From Ipomoea triloba (taxonomy: Eukaryota; Streptophyta; Magnoliopsida; Solanales; Convolvulaceae), in NCBI RefSeq assembly GCF_003576645.1, contig NC_044923.1, forward strand, positions 17,621,150 through 17,685,149: a stretch of 64,000 nt of DNA, in the 5' to 3' direction. Shown here one piece after another: positions 38,285 through 49,442 of this stretch (position 1 is its first letter; each line of letters begins with the position of its first letter). The position numbers and the translations under genes were made by a program. The notes beneath the pieces were generated by a model. That model was given only the letters and a program-made list of their open reading frames with translations. It made no database searches and was not told where the DNA came from.

Positions 38285-39086
38285 GCCTCAACTACTAGAA
38301 CTACTGTCAAACAAAGTGCTAATGACTCTAAAGATGAGACCAGTTCTGAAGATGAAAGTTCTGATGATGAGCCATCTAAAGCTGAGGCTGTTAAGAAGGT
38401 ATTGAATGATTGAGATCTTTTGTAATTATTGAATCTTTATACAATTGTTATTACATTTGCATGCATTTCATGTGTACACCTTCTGAGCTTGCATATCCTC
38501 TCTTTTGTTGTGGCAGTCTTCTACTGGGAAGGAGAGCAGTTCTGATGATTCCTCATCATAGGAGTCTAGTGATGAAGAAGAGGATGCGCCTTCAAAGACT
38601 CCAAAGAAGGTAATTAGTTGTGTGTACAAATCTGTTGCAGGCTCTTGAACTTAATGGTCAACAGTTGTTGGGCCAAGAAGTGAAGCTTTACCTTGCTAAA
38701 GAGAGAGGAGCTTATACTCTGAATAGTGGGTAAGTCATCTTCCCCTAAAATTAGATTTATGGATTGTGAGTTAAACATAATTATAATAATTATTATTTTT
38801 AAAATTTTTTGGTAATTTGTTTACTGTAGGAGATTTGATAACTCCTTCCAGAGGAGGCAGGGGTGGAGGTGAAAGTACAACTGTGTTTGTTAAGGGGTTT
38901 GACAAGAATGATATTGAAGATAAGGTAGTTGCAGTATTTTTTTTTGTCTGTGCAAACTTGTGATCCATTTTCTTTATTGATTTTTGATCTGGTTGCCTTT
39001 GTATATACCATTTGTAGATCAGGAGTGCTCTTGAGGATCATTTTGGTTGTAGCAAAAGTTTTAAACTAACCAAAGTTTCCATTTTG
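38285..39086 (+). pseudogene. Nucleolin fragment, five exons, captured by the CACTA element
   Basis: Exons 38285-38398, 38517-38609, 38641-38729, 38830-38934 and 39018-39086 all keep plausible GT-AG borders. The first two give the acidic region with phosphorylatable serines (SKDETSSEDESSDDEPSK, then KESSSDDSSS), where a TAG at 38559-38561 interrupts, then EEEDAPSKTPKK. The next gives the end of an RRM (ALELNGQQLLGQEVKLYLAK), then GRGGGESTTVFVKGFDKN and IRSALEDHFG of a second RRM. About 60 residues expected at the start of RRM1 are missing, so internal exons were lost. It is a genomic, intron-bearing fragment of a nucleolin-like gene. Confidence 0.75.
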
Positions 39087-40143
39087 GTAAGTCTGATATT
39101 TTAAATAAAATGCATGTGTAATGTGTAACGTGTAACTCATCTTGACATTTTGGATCCTGGATTAGCTCTATTAGATTGACCTGTATAATTTCCTACTGGA
39201 GATCTGTATTGTCATTATTTCTTCCACTTAGTTCTATTTTCACCTTCACAGACTCCAAATGACTGAAATGGTGTTATCCAAATGTACTTAGTTCTATTTC
39301 AAATATGTTACTGATAATATTGAGTTTCTTATTTTACTTTTTTATTTTTTATTTTTACATTGATGTTATTCTCTAGGAGTTTGTGAAGGATCACTTGCTG
39401 TTGTTGATGGATTCAACCCAACACTTGTGGCTGTTGATGGAGTTTGTCAAATATCGGTGTTTAGTATTTTTTTTTATCATTTCTATTGAAGGTTAAGATG
39501 AGAGGAATTGATGGATTCACCGCTTGTCAAATATTGGTGTTTAGTATTTTTTTTATCACTGCTTTTGAATACTATGCTCAAATGTTAATATATTATTGAA
39601 TACTATTTAATGTTACAACTTATTTTCTTTCAAATTAAATGTGTACATAGAGTTTATTTAAGATTGCAATATGCATTTATATAAAGATTTTTGAATAAAT
39701 ATAATTAAATGATAATTATAAAAATATAATAATGTAATTATAAAATTACTAGTATTTAGCAACACCTAAATAATTACCTCTAATATTTTAAAAATAAATA
39801 AAGAAAAATATTTAGCGACACTTAATAACCGCCACTAAAATTTTCAAAAATAAAAAATAAAAATTTAGCGACACTTAATAACCGCCACTAAAATTTAAAG
39901 GAATAAACTAATAGTTATATTTAGTGGCGGTTAGAGAACCGCCACTAAAAGCAAATTAAACTACCTTATATTTAGCGGCGGTTTTGAAACCGCCGCTAAA
40001 TGCAATGTTGATCAACAATTCCCACACTTGTCTAAAACCGTCTCTAAATCCTTCGCGACACACTATTTAGACACGGTTGGAGAACCGCCTCTAAACAGTT
40101 TAGTGGCGGTTTTGAACCGCCTCTAAATAACCTTTTTGGTGTA

Positions 40144-40146
<3 letters not shown>

Positions 40147-40203
<57 letters not shown>
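40147..40203. repeat. (AT)n microsatellite at the CACTA right junction
   Basis: Uninterrupted AT dinucleotides follow the element directly; a shorter AT run (35862-35874) precedes its left end, so the element appears to have inserted into an AT repeat. Confidence 0.9.
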
Positions 40204-40206
<3 letters not shown>

Positions 40207-40228
40207 ACACATTTATATAGATATAAAG

Positions 40229-40453
40229 GAGTTAATACCAGTTGGGGTCCATCAACTATTGCAATTTACTTTAAAATGTCATCTGTTTAAATTTTGTTGC
40301 TTGGAAAGACGAATTTGTTCATGGGTTTGACGGTCAACCTAGGACCTAACAAGGTAACGTTTTAATAGGTAGGGGACTAAATCGAGCAAAAAATTAAATA
40401 GATGACATTTTTTAGTAAATCACAATCATCATGGGACCAACTGTTATTAACTC
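40229..40453. mobile_element. 'gagttaatacc' MITE
   Basis: The ends 'gagttaataccagttggggt' and 'gggaccaactgttattaac' plus tc are inverted repeats. It belongs with 31748-32342 and others. The target duplication is no longer clear. Confidence 0.6.
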
Positions 40454-41157
40454 TTGTTTTATTTATCTAGTTAGACTTCAATCAATATAGGGTGTGAGAA
40501 TAAATTAAAACTTATTGGAATCCAAGTGTTTTGACTTTGAAACCACACCATTTATTAGACTTTAATCCATAGAGATGTTCTGAGTAGACCATAACTATAG
40601 GAAGTCTTTTTAAGTCCGTATCATACTCAAACTAATCCATGTTTGCACCGGACTCACCCAATTAAGGGACAACCAAACAAAGTACTGGTCATATTAATTT
40701 TTTTTTTTTTTATATACGAGATGGGATTTTGTACTCCCAAGTCCCAGCCTCCCTTAACGAATGAGAGTATAGCCATTTACACCAACCAAACTGGTTATTT
40801 GGGGTGTTACAATCCTAAGTAATTTAATTATTAATCTTGAGCATCGTTACCTTTTAATCAACGGTAAAATTTCGCTTGATATAAAAAGTCTAGACATAAA
40901 GTTTAAATATTTTGCGATTATTATTATTTTTTTAATATCAAACAAAAGTTTCATTGTCTAGGGAGAAAAATATGAGTTTCCTTGTTTCAGTTGTTTGTAT
41001 TTGAAGGACCAAAGAATGAGAAGTCTGGCCGCCAGACTGCTTATGGTGGCTATAAAATATTCACATTACATACAACCCCACCACTTAAAATTCCAAGACC
41101 AAAAGATGTGCAAAGTGTTAAGCAAGAAAGATTATTAAATGGATTAAATTTAATCAA

Positions 41158-41203
<46 letters not shown>

Positions 41204-41268
41204 TAGTACACCTAAACATATGCCACGTTATAGAAAGTGATTGAATAACAAAATCGGTTTGGCAAAAA
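40454..41268. other. Intergenic with (AAT)n microsatellite
   Basis: Contains a poly-T run near 40700 and an (AAT)n tract at 41160-41203. A short open frame at 40982-41206 runs into the microsatellite and is not supported as a gene. Confidence 0.45.
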
Positions 41269-41446
41269 CTTGTACGAGACCGTCTCACGGGTCTTAATCC
41301 GTGAGACAGGTATAATCCGTGAGACAGGTAGGTTCTTTAATTAATGAGGTCAAAGATCTAACACATTAATAAAACAAATTTAGCCTATTAATAAAATATT
41401 CGACCCTTCTCACGGATTGAAACCCGTGAGACGGTCTCACACAAGT
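41269..41446. mobile_element. MITE with 'gagaccgtctcacgg' ends
   Basis: The ends 'acttgtacgagaccgtctca' and 'tgagacggtctcacacaagt' are inverted repeats of about 25 bases with two mismatches. The motif 'aatccgtgagacaggta' is duplicated inside at 41298-41330. This is a common plant MITE type; the superfamily is not assigned. Confidence 0.7.
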
Positions 41447-42714
41447 GTTACCTAATAGGTTTTGCTTAGGTCATGGACATAGGGGTGTTCATAATCCAAT
41501 TAGAGTCTGTTTGAAAACTTAAAAATGTTTTTCAAAAAATAATTTTTAGAAAATGACTCATTTTTTGAAAAATATTTTAATTTTAATTTGTTTATTTGAC
41601 TGAATTGATGAAAATTATCTTTTTTCTGTTTGAAAAGTTAAGAAATTGTATTTATTATTTGCTTCATTTTCCTAAAAATGAACATAATAATAATAATAAT
41701 AATTATTATTATTATATGTTGTGATGGGGGTGCTATGGTAGGAAGGGATTGTTTGTGTGTGGTAAAAGTATGGATGTGTATCATGGTCCTATATATGCGT
41801 GTGTGCAATATAAAAAATATTAAATAAAATAAACTTTTAGTTAATTTGGTTGATTAGCAAAATTAATTGAAATATATTTTATTTAATTCAGTAAATTGTA
41901 TTATGGTTGATGGTTCAATTCATCAAAATGGTCGAGACGCTAAATATACTTTTAAAGAATATTAGTATGGTTATATTAAAAGGAAAAGAAAGTGTGGCTA
42001 AAGTAATCAATGCCATGTGTAATTGCGTATGACGTAAATACAAGTAAAAATGAAGTAAATAAATAAAAAAGAGATTAATAATTGTAGTACAATTGAAAAA
42101 AAAAACAATAAATAAATAAATAAAAAGAGAAAAAAGTCATACATTAAAGCACCAATGAGCTGGAAGATTGCTTGCTTTCCTACCACATAGATTCCCACAT
42201 TTATGTTATCTTTATTATTAGCTTTAAATCATTGTCATGTCAACCCCCCAATGATTTATTTAGTCAAGTCCAACCAAAATACATAACGTTATTAGGAACC
42301 TAATCTTAACCCACAAGGACCTTAATACGTTAAATAACTAAACTTGGCCTCTCCTTATTGGCCCAACTACAACGACTACTTTCACTCTACATTACAACTC
42401 ACAATAAGTAAGTACAAACTAATCTTTCACCAAACAATTGTATGCTTTAATTTTAGGGAGATTAAATATCTTAAAATAAGACACAAAAAATGTTTGTATG
42501 TCTAAAAAAACATACATCCTTTAAAAAATAAGAATAATTTAGACAACATTTAGAAAAGTGATGATGTTAGAGTAATAACTGTAAGAAAACAATTAGACCG
42601 TTAACCCAATAAATTGGGATCACGGATTGCTAATGCATCGTGTTTTTCCCTAAATCAAAATTTTAAATTAATTTCATAGTGGTGAAAATACCTAATGTCA
42701 TATGCATAAGAAAA
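41447..42714. other. Intergenic, one MITE end only
   Basis: At about 41500-41590 the phrases 'gagtctgtttgaaaac' and 'agaaaatgactcat' resemble one end of the Tourist-like family, but no partner end was found. The rest is AT-rich, with no gene seen. Confidence 0.4.
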
Positions 42715-43145
42715 TGATAAATTATATCATGAACTAGGGTCGGCATTACATGGTAGATCATGATCTAAAAATAACCTTCAGATTCTGTACCTACAATTAA
42801 CCATTTTTATATCTGTAAATAAATTGAAGACACATCACATGGTAATTACAAATACTTAACATGATAACTAAACACATAAGCAGTTAACTGCAAGTACATA
42901 ATATATTAACTACGGCCACAACATGTCAACCAACATCTTATATATCTGCAGTTAATATATTTTTGTACACGCTATTAACATTTTATACATATATAGTTAT
43001 CATTTTATGTGTCTGTAATTGCCTTTAATTTGTTTACAGATACATAAATTATTAAATGCAGGTACATAATGTGTTAACTGTACACATATTGACATAATTC
43101 TTAAATCAAAATTCACAATGCAATATGAATTCTAGTCTATGATAT
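42715..43145. repeat. Second 'gttaactgcag' reiterated element
   Basis: This matches 9995-10455 in order: a 'catgaactagggtcggcat' type left end, 'cagttaactgcaagtacat', 'tctgcagttaatat', and a right end with 'aattctagtctatga'. It is diverged but collinear, so both are copies of one element. Confidence 0.5.
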
Positions 43146-43448
43146 AACAATTGAAAAAAAAAAATAGCTTAGAGACAATCACAATTTACAACCAAGTTAA
43201 TCAGTTGACTTGACAACAATCAGCGTCAAATTTAAGAAGTTCAAAGTTATTGCTCTTGTACAATATTCATACATTATGAAAGGAACATCAAAATTAAACC
43301 CCAAAAATTTCCCAAAGTACGATGAAATTGCAATTTGATCCTAAACAACAACAAATTCAATCAACTAATTTTGTCAATCAATGAATCTATACCAGCCTAT
43401 CAAAGAATCACTTAAATGTAAATATTGTAAGTTAAAAAAAAAAAAAAA

Positions 43449-44564
43449 TCAAATGAAGAAAGTGGAGTACCCTAAGGTATTGGTACTACCACTCAATGCA
43501 AGATGATGATGATTTAGCTTCACTTTCCCTTGCCGGCGAGGCTTGTACAGATCGTACGGCTGCCAGAGATAATCCAACGGACACGGTTTCTTGTCGTCAA
43601 GCCGGGCCCACGGCTTCCCCTTCCCACTCCAATGCAAAAGGCTGACCGGACCGGGATGGAGCGACCGGCAAGACCCCTTCACGTTGTCGCCGCCGAGCCC
43701 GTGTTGGTTCCACCGGTGATCAATCGGCTCTAGGTTTCCGGCGAACACTAAAAGGAACGGCGGCAAAGATCCCAGCTCGTATATTCTCCTCTTCCGTTGA
43801 ATCTCCATCCACTTCTCGATTTTGGCCCGGTAATTCCCGGCCCGCCATTGCCGGAGATCTATCACCATCACGCCGGTGTTGAAGTAGCAGGGGGAATTTG
43901 AACGGAAAACCCGGGAGAGACCCGGGTCGGCCCAGAAAGAATCCGTGAAGTATTTGGTGAAATTCGCGTGGCAATATTCCGGGGCTCCGATAACCCGGGA
44001 ATCTCGGATCCGGGTTTTCCAGAGCTTGAGAATGTCGTCGACGAGTACGACGTCGGAGTCGAGGTAGATGACGCGGTTGACGCACGGGTCGATTATGTCG
44101 CCGAGGTAGTTCCGGGCGTAATTCAACGGATTCTCCAGAGCCTCCCGGATCGACGAGGATATAAGATTCACGACGGAATCTTCCCGGAAAATGTACACTT
44201 TAAAGTTGAGGGAAGGGAAAACGGATCTAACAATCCGGGTCAGGACCCGAGGGCTAGCCGGGTCGAACTCCGCCGCAATGAAATGGAAAAAGATAGTCTC
44301 CGGGCAAGACGCGTGGCGGAGAACGGAGTGCACCGCCGCAATCGACCCCCGGAGATACTCCGAGTCAAGAGTCATGGCCACGTGGACTAGAGCAGGGTCA
44401 CAAGACGACGCCGTTCCGGTCCCTTGACAGTCCACGCCGTTCCGATACTCCGGCGCCTCAGAAAATCCAAACCCATCATTAATCTCCGGAAAACTCCTAA
44501 TCCCAAAACACCCAAACGGCACTAATCCAACAATCAAAACAAAAACAACCAAAAAACTATTCAT
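43449..44564 (-). CDS. Galacturonosyltransferase-like protein (GATL, GT8 family)
   Basis: A glycosyltransferase of family GT8, GATL clade (relatives include PARVUS/GLZ1), which acts in the endomembrane system in pectin or xylan synthesis. It is a single exon of 371 residues, and GATL genes are usually intronless. Residues 1-20 form a hydrophobic signal or anchor. [20 protein letters not shown] starts the catalytic domain; the metal-binding DxD motif is DSD at 169-171 in [11 protein letters not shown]; an N-glycosylation sequon is at N201; [10 protein letters not shown] (228-237) and HWSGKGKPW (311-319) are the expected nucleotide-sugar and metal contacts. The gene is clearly richer in G+C than its surroundings, and long shadow frames on the + strand come from this. 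I cannot fix the exact subclade. The start ATG is the only one before the signal sequence. Confidence 0.93.
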   Translation of the reverse strand: MNSFLVVFVLIVGLVPFGCFGIRSFPEINDGFGFSEAPEYRNGVDCQGTGTASSCDPALVHVAMTLDSEYLRGSIAAVHSVLRHASCPETIFFHFIAAEFDPASPRVLTRIVRSVFPSLNFKVYIFREDSVVNLISSSIREALENPLNYARNYLGDIIDPCVNRVIYLDSDVVLVDDILKLWKTRIRDSRVIGAPEYCHANFTKYFTDSFWADPGLSRVFRSNSPCYFNTGVMVIDLRQWRAGNYRAKIEKWMEIQRKRRIYELGSLPPFLLVFAGNLEPIDHRWNQHGLGGDNVKGSCRSLHPGPVSLLHWSGKGKPWARLDDKKPCPLDYLWQPYDLYKPRRQGKVKLNHHHLALSGSTNTLGYSTFFI

Positions 44565-44720
44565 ATTCTTACAATCTGGCTTCTCTCTCTCTCTCTCTCT
44601 ACAGAAACAACATTGTATAACCCAGAAAGAGAAGAAGAAGAAGAAAGTGAAAGGTGAATATAGAGAGAGAGAGAGAGATACAGTGGAGTGAGAATTAAAA
44701 GACGAGGGGATTTATGGAGG
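44565..44720 (-). promoter_or_regulatory. 5' leader of GATL with (CT)/(GA) repeats
   Basis: A (CT)n run at 44581-44601 and a (GA)n run at 44664-44679 (plus strand) lie directly before the start codon. Pyrimidine- or GA-rich leaders are common in plant 5' UTRs. The transcription start is not determined. Confidence 0.45.
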
Positions 44721-45419
44721 TGGAGAAAAAGAAAAAGCTCAAAAAACATAAAACGCGGTTTCAGGTGAGACATAAAACCATAACAGTACAGAAAGAATTC
44801 TCCACATTATATTATTTTCCAGTTTTTTACCTGGAAATCAATTATTACTCTCTACTGTCTAACTGCAAATACCAAGTATTCTTTTACGTAGTACATACAT
44901 ATGATGACAGCTACAATTGTACATTGAATCCATTCCAATAAATACTTCTTGACTTCTTGACTTGGTGAATTAGTCTTTTCCCTCACCATTTATTATAATG
45001 TATACTACTGTAATAAATACGGAGTAAGATTTAATATTGTTTTCCTATTTCTCTCATTGAATTGCTACACCTGACCCCACTTAGGAAAGAGAATTACAGA
45101 TCTTCTAAATTGAGGTAAACACGGTTCGGTTCTAATTTTAATTCGACAGCTGAAAATAGTGAATCAGAGTTGATAATTTTAATTTAAACTATTGCTTTTT
45201 TTTTTTTTCAATCTTATTTTATTTAAAATTATTAAAATAAAAGCTGTATAATTTTAGATAGTTTAGGGAGATAATTACACTTTGTTTAAGTTGAATGGCC
45301 CAATTGTAATTTTACATATATTTCGGTGACTAATTTGAACAATTTTCTTTTAATTAAATCCGATCCCTAAACTTCTTAGGAATTAAAAGAAAAAGAAAAA
45401 GAAAAAAAATACTTTTAGG
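44721..45419. other. Intergenic upstream of GATL, no feature seen
   Basis: AT-rich sequence containing presumed promoter; no gene or transposon end recognised. Confidence 0.4.
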
Positions 45420-46488
45420 GGGGTGTATTCCATCACGACTTTCATGAACTTTTAAAGTGATTGAATTTTAATTGACTTTTGTAGAGTTTTTGTAAACTTT
45501 ACTAGAATCTTTTAAACTTTTATAAACTTTGTAAGAGTTTATAAATATCGATACAACAAACATCTATAAACTTTTAAAAACTTTTTCATATTAAAAAGTT
45601 TACAAAAGTCATTAAAACTCTAAATTGAATACATCCTTACAAACATTTCATAACTTCTATTAATATATTATCTATAAATTAGTGCATTGTAAAAATAAAA
45701 AAATAAATACTGATGTCACAAAAATAGAATATATTATTCATAAAGAAAATATAATCAATTTTTATAAATATAACCAATAAAAATATTTCTTGAACTAATG
45801 AAACAACTAATGTTGAACTAATAAATATCTCTTAAAAAATTCAACTTAATACAATATAAATAAATAAATATATATAAATAAATAAATAAATATATATATA
45901 TATATATAATAAATATCTCTTTTATATATATATATATATATATATAAATTAATAATTAATAAACATACAATTATATAAAATTATAAACATATTAATTAAA
46001 TAAAATTTAAAAATTATAAATTAAAAAATTGGCTGCAACCAGCAGCAAGTTGCTGCTGTTCACAGCAGATTCTTGCTGCGATCGCAGCAATTATTTTGTT
46101 GCGATGGCAACAAAAAATTTGCTTGAACATAAAAAAAAAAGTATTTATGAAAGATTTGAAATGTACCGTAAAATTGATGAAAAATTTGTCCAGTTTAGAT
46201 AGAGGAAAAAAAGTCTGTAGAGAATGTTGAAAAGTTTGGGGTTTGAGGGTTGGATTTCATCTATTTATATTAATGAAGAGAAAGTCTATAGAAATCCTAT
46301 TCTGACAGAGTTTGTGAAAGTCAGTAACTTTTTGAATACCAGTAGACTTTTAATAACTCTATAAAAATCTGAATTGAATACAGGTAGACTTTTAAAGAGT
46401 TTATAAAAGTCTAAATTGAATACCACCAAACTTTTAAAGTTGATAAAAGTATTTAAAAATTCATGAAAGTCGTGATTGAATACACCCC
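45420..46488. mobile_element. Non-autonomous element with long 'ggggtgtattc' inverted ends
   Basis: The ends 'ggggtgtattccatcacgac' and 'gtcgtgattgaatacacccc' are inverted repeats continuing through 'tttcatgaa' and 'cttttaaa'. The subterminal phrase 'acttttaaa.agtttataaa' recurs many times on both sides. The middle holds an AT microsatellite (about 45885-45950) and a short GC-rich patch with 'cagcagcaagttgctgctg'. The target duplication is unclear, so the superfamily is left open. Confidence 0.65.
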
Positions 46489-46576
46489 TTGATTATCAAC
46501 CAAGCTAGCTACCATAATATTCAATAACTATAATACGTTGTACATAATAATATTTAATATTAAAACATTTATTCTC

Positions 46577-46577
46577 T

Positions 46578-46624
<47 letters not shown>
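46577..46624. repeat. (TA)n microsatellite
   Basis: Uninterrupted TA dinucleotides over nearly 50 bases. Confidence 0.9.
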
Positions 46625-46631
<7 letters not shown>

Positions 46632-46632
46632 T

Positions 46633-46684
46633 ACACCGACTCGATTACATTATAGTATACACCGACTCGATTACATTATAGTAT
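46633..46684. repeat. Perfect 26-bp tandem duplication
   Basis: Two copies, 46633-46658 and 46659-46684, each starting 'acaccgactcgattaca'. Just after it (46690-46770) lies a SINE tail remnant with 'gaacagatactacaatata'. Confidence 0.85.
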
Positions 46685-46770
46685 CTGTTTTAACTCTTTG
46701 TATTTCAACATGTTAAGAAAGTATAATGAACAGATACTACAATATAATAGAGTTAGTTGTATTTTTAAAA

Positions 46771-47321
46771 AAAAAATCTTAAAACATTAGAGTTACTAAA
46801 CCAATAACCCAACCAACATGATTAGGGTTACACATGTTAAATTGTTTTGCAATAAAGAGCATTATCTATCGGTGATAATTTGCTTTACTCAATTTACTTT
46901 TGAGTTTAAAACTAGTCGAAAAAGTAAAAATAAGAAAAAGAAATTCAAGAATTTTTAAATTTAAATAAAAAAATGTTTCTTTTTAAAAAAGTAATCATTC
47001 TACTCGAAACTTCTACATAGAAAAGACTTTTCTCTCTTTTTGGGGGTTACTAACTAGTAACTAGAGAACATATAAGTAGATCAGCAGTCCATTTTTCCCT
47101 CAAATTATTTTAATCACATCATACTTTTTATATCTAATAATCTAACCTAACAAATCTAATAAGCAGATAATCTTATATTGGGTATAATTGGAAGTAAAAA
47201 TAGATTAGTATAATAAGTTGTATTTATGTATTCTCAAAAAATAATAAGTTGTATTTATTACTTATATTTCATACATTTTTTCTGACCTTCCGTCCTTCAC
47301 ATATCCCTCACTAACCTTTGT
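46771..47321. other. AT-rich intergenic, no feature seen
   Basis: No gene or repeat end recognised. Confidence 0.4.
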
Positions 47322-48225
47322 AGTCTATAACCATACTATGGACCAGGGTTCACACTGCACTATAGATCCCGGTTTATGTGTTTGTGTTTTGTGTTATCTT
47401 TTTGTGTCTTGAGTTATGATTTATAAAATTCTGTATATTATGAGTGAATTCGGTATTTGAAATAAATTAATAATTGTGTTTTATGTTATAAATTTATGGA
47501 GTTAATTTCATTTTTTGTCCTAGATTTATAGATGGCGTTCCACTTTTAGTCCTATTTTATCAGAACATCCACTTTTGGTCCTAATATTATTGTGACATGA
47601 CCAGTTTTGGTCCTCCATCAACAAAATCGTTGAAATGTCATTAAATACAAGGACATTTAGATCTTCTTTATACAAAGTAGGTTGACCCATTATATTTTTA
47701 TGTTTATTTCTTTGAAAAAATCCATAATTGAAGATCTAAATGCCCTTGTATTTAACAAAATTTAAACTATTTTGTTGATAGAGGACCAAAAATGATCATG
47801 CCACAATAATACTAAGACCAAAAGTGGATGTTTTGATAAAAAAAAACAAAAGGACTAAAAGTGAAATGTCACCTATAATTCTAGGACCAAAAATGGAATG
47901 AACTCTAAATTTATGTGTCTTGTGTTGTAAAATTTTGTGCTTATGAACACAAATTATGTACCTAAATCATATTTGAAAGAAATAAGTAAATATATAACAT
48001 GTGTATGTGTTTTGTGTTATGATTTTTTGTGTCTTGTGTTATGAAATTTTGTACTTTACAAGTATGAATTAAATTATGTACCTCATCTTTTAAATCCAGC
48101 TTGGTCTATAATACTATGTTGTGTGTCTTTTGTTGTGATTTTTTGTGGTTTATATTATAAAATTCTGTATCTTACGAGAATTAATTATGTACCTAATTGT
48201 TTCAATCCATGGTCTATAATACTAT
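47322..48225. repeat. Element with 'actatggacc' ends and reiterated 'tgtgtcttgtgttatg' interior, split by a MITE
   Basis: The left end has 'accatactatggaccaggg' and the right end 'ccatggtctataatactatg', its complement in part. Inside, the phrase 'tgtgttatgattttttgtg' and variants recur at 47390, 47460, 47920, 48010 and 48130. The MULE-type MITE at 47499-47905 interrupts it. Confidence 0.5.
47499..47905. mobile_element. MULE-type MITE with 10-bp target duplication
   Basis: The ends 'gagttaatttcattttttgt' and 'aaaaatggaatgaactc' are inverted. Perfect 10-bp 'taaatttatg' copies flank it at 47489-47498 and 47906-47915. It is a close relative of 49037-49433. Confidence 0.85.
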
Positions 48226-48518
48226 GATTGATTTATATACAAAGAGTTTACCATTTTTTTCTATCTAATTAAAATAATAGTATTATCTTTCTTGATATAG
48301 TGGGTATGTATATACATTGGCCGGATATGATTATGTGATGTTGATTGTTAATTTGTTATAATACATGTATACATTAATCTTACAAAACCTCTTGAATAGG
48401 CAGCGTTTGTTGAGTCGGTTGTTGGATTAGGTATTAATAATCACAAAGGGTTTAATTAATTAAATGAATTATTTCTATTTTAAAATCATATAAAATAATA
48501 ATGTTGGGAGAAATATGC
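48226..48518. other. AT-rich spacer, no feature seen
   Basis: No gene or repeat end recognised. Confidence 0.4.
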
Positions 48519-48738
48519 ATGTACCTGGCAAATTATTCTGTGAACCCGGATTTACCTTAGATTGGGGTTCAAAATACATAATTTACATATTGAATATTCA
48601 CAATTTATATATTGAATGTTCACAATTTACATACTAAATGTTTACAATTTCAGACATTCAGTAATCAGTATATAAATGGACACAAGGTGAACCCAGATCC
48701 GGAGTATAACTATTGCTTATACGTGGAGCCGTGGAGGG
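48519..48738. repeat. Small element with reiterated 'cacaatttacatattgaat' interior
   Basis: The left end 'gtgaacccggatttacctta' and right end 'aaggtgaacccagatccgg' are similar in style to the 'tggacc' ends; the interior has a 22-23 bp unit repeated about four times (48570-48660). Confidence 0.5.
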
Positions 48739-49036
48739 CATGCTATAATCTATATATAAAAGAAAATTATTTCTGTCAATTATATTATATTTTTTAAAAG
48801 TAAGCCTTGAAAAGGACATAACTTTTTGGTGTATATAGAGACATGTAGTTAGATGGTTGCTTTTATGAAAAAATATATTACGTCTGTGGCTTAACAATAA
48901 CTAAGAAGTTTAATGGTTTATTAAGATAAATGAGATTATCGTATAAAATTCGTTTTAATTATATAAAACAAATTTAATTGATTCAAATTTTAATAATTTA
49001 ATCAGTTGAATATTGCTGAACATATAATATATAAAA

Positions 49037-49433
49037 AAGTTAATTCCATTTTTTGTCCTAGATTTATATATAGCAGTCACGTTTCAATTTTTTTAATCAG
49101 AACATAGACATTTGGTCATAGTATTATTGTAATATGACCATTTTTGGTCCTCCATCAACAAAATAGTTGTAATGACGCTAAATAAAAATGCATTTCAGTC
49201 TTCAATTACAAAATTTTTCAAAAAAATAAACAAAAAAATATAGCGTGGTCAACTCACTTTGTATAAAAAATGATCGAAATGTCATTGTATTTAACGATAT
49301 TTGAACAATTTTGTTGAGAAAGGACAAAAATGGTCAGCCACATTAATACTAGGACCAAATGTGGATGCTCTAATAAAAAAAACTAAAAGTTGACTGTCAC
49401 CTATAAATCTAGGACCAAAAATGAAATTAACTC
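49037..49433. mobile_element. MULE-type MITE with 9-bp target duplication
   Basis: The ends 'aagttaattccattttttgt' and 'aaaaatgaaattaactc' are inverted; perfect 9-bp 'tatataaaa' copies flank it at 49028-49036 and 49434-49442. Confidence 0.8.
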
Positions 49434-49442
49434 TATATAAAA

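Larger units (their letters stand above)
35875..40146. mobile_element. Pack-CACTA element carrying three host gene fragments
   Basis: It begins 'cactacaacaaactg' and ends 'ctttttggtgtagtg', matching inverted CACTA termini, and lies between 3-bp copies of ATA (35872-35874 and 40147-40149) inside an AT repeat. Both ends carry many subterminal repeats of the type 'tttagcggcggtt' and 'aaccgccactaaa' in both orientations (35900-36060; 39770-40135), the hallmark of En/Spm elements. No transposase is recognisable in the 4272 bases. Instead it holds a minisatellite and fragments of enoyl reductase, makorin and nucleolin genes with their introns, listed separately, all in + orientation. Confidence 0.9.

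Noticed and set aside
43530..44427. Long open frames on the + strand opposite GATL
   Set aside because: They are shadows of the GC-rich GATL coding strand and have no family signature.
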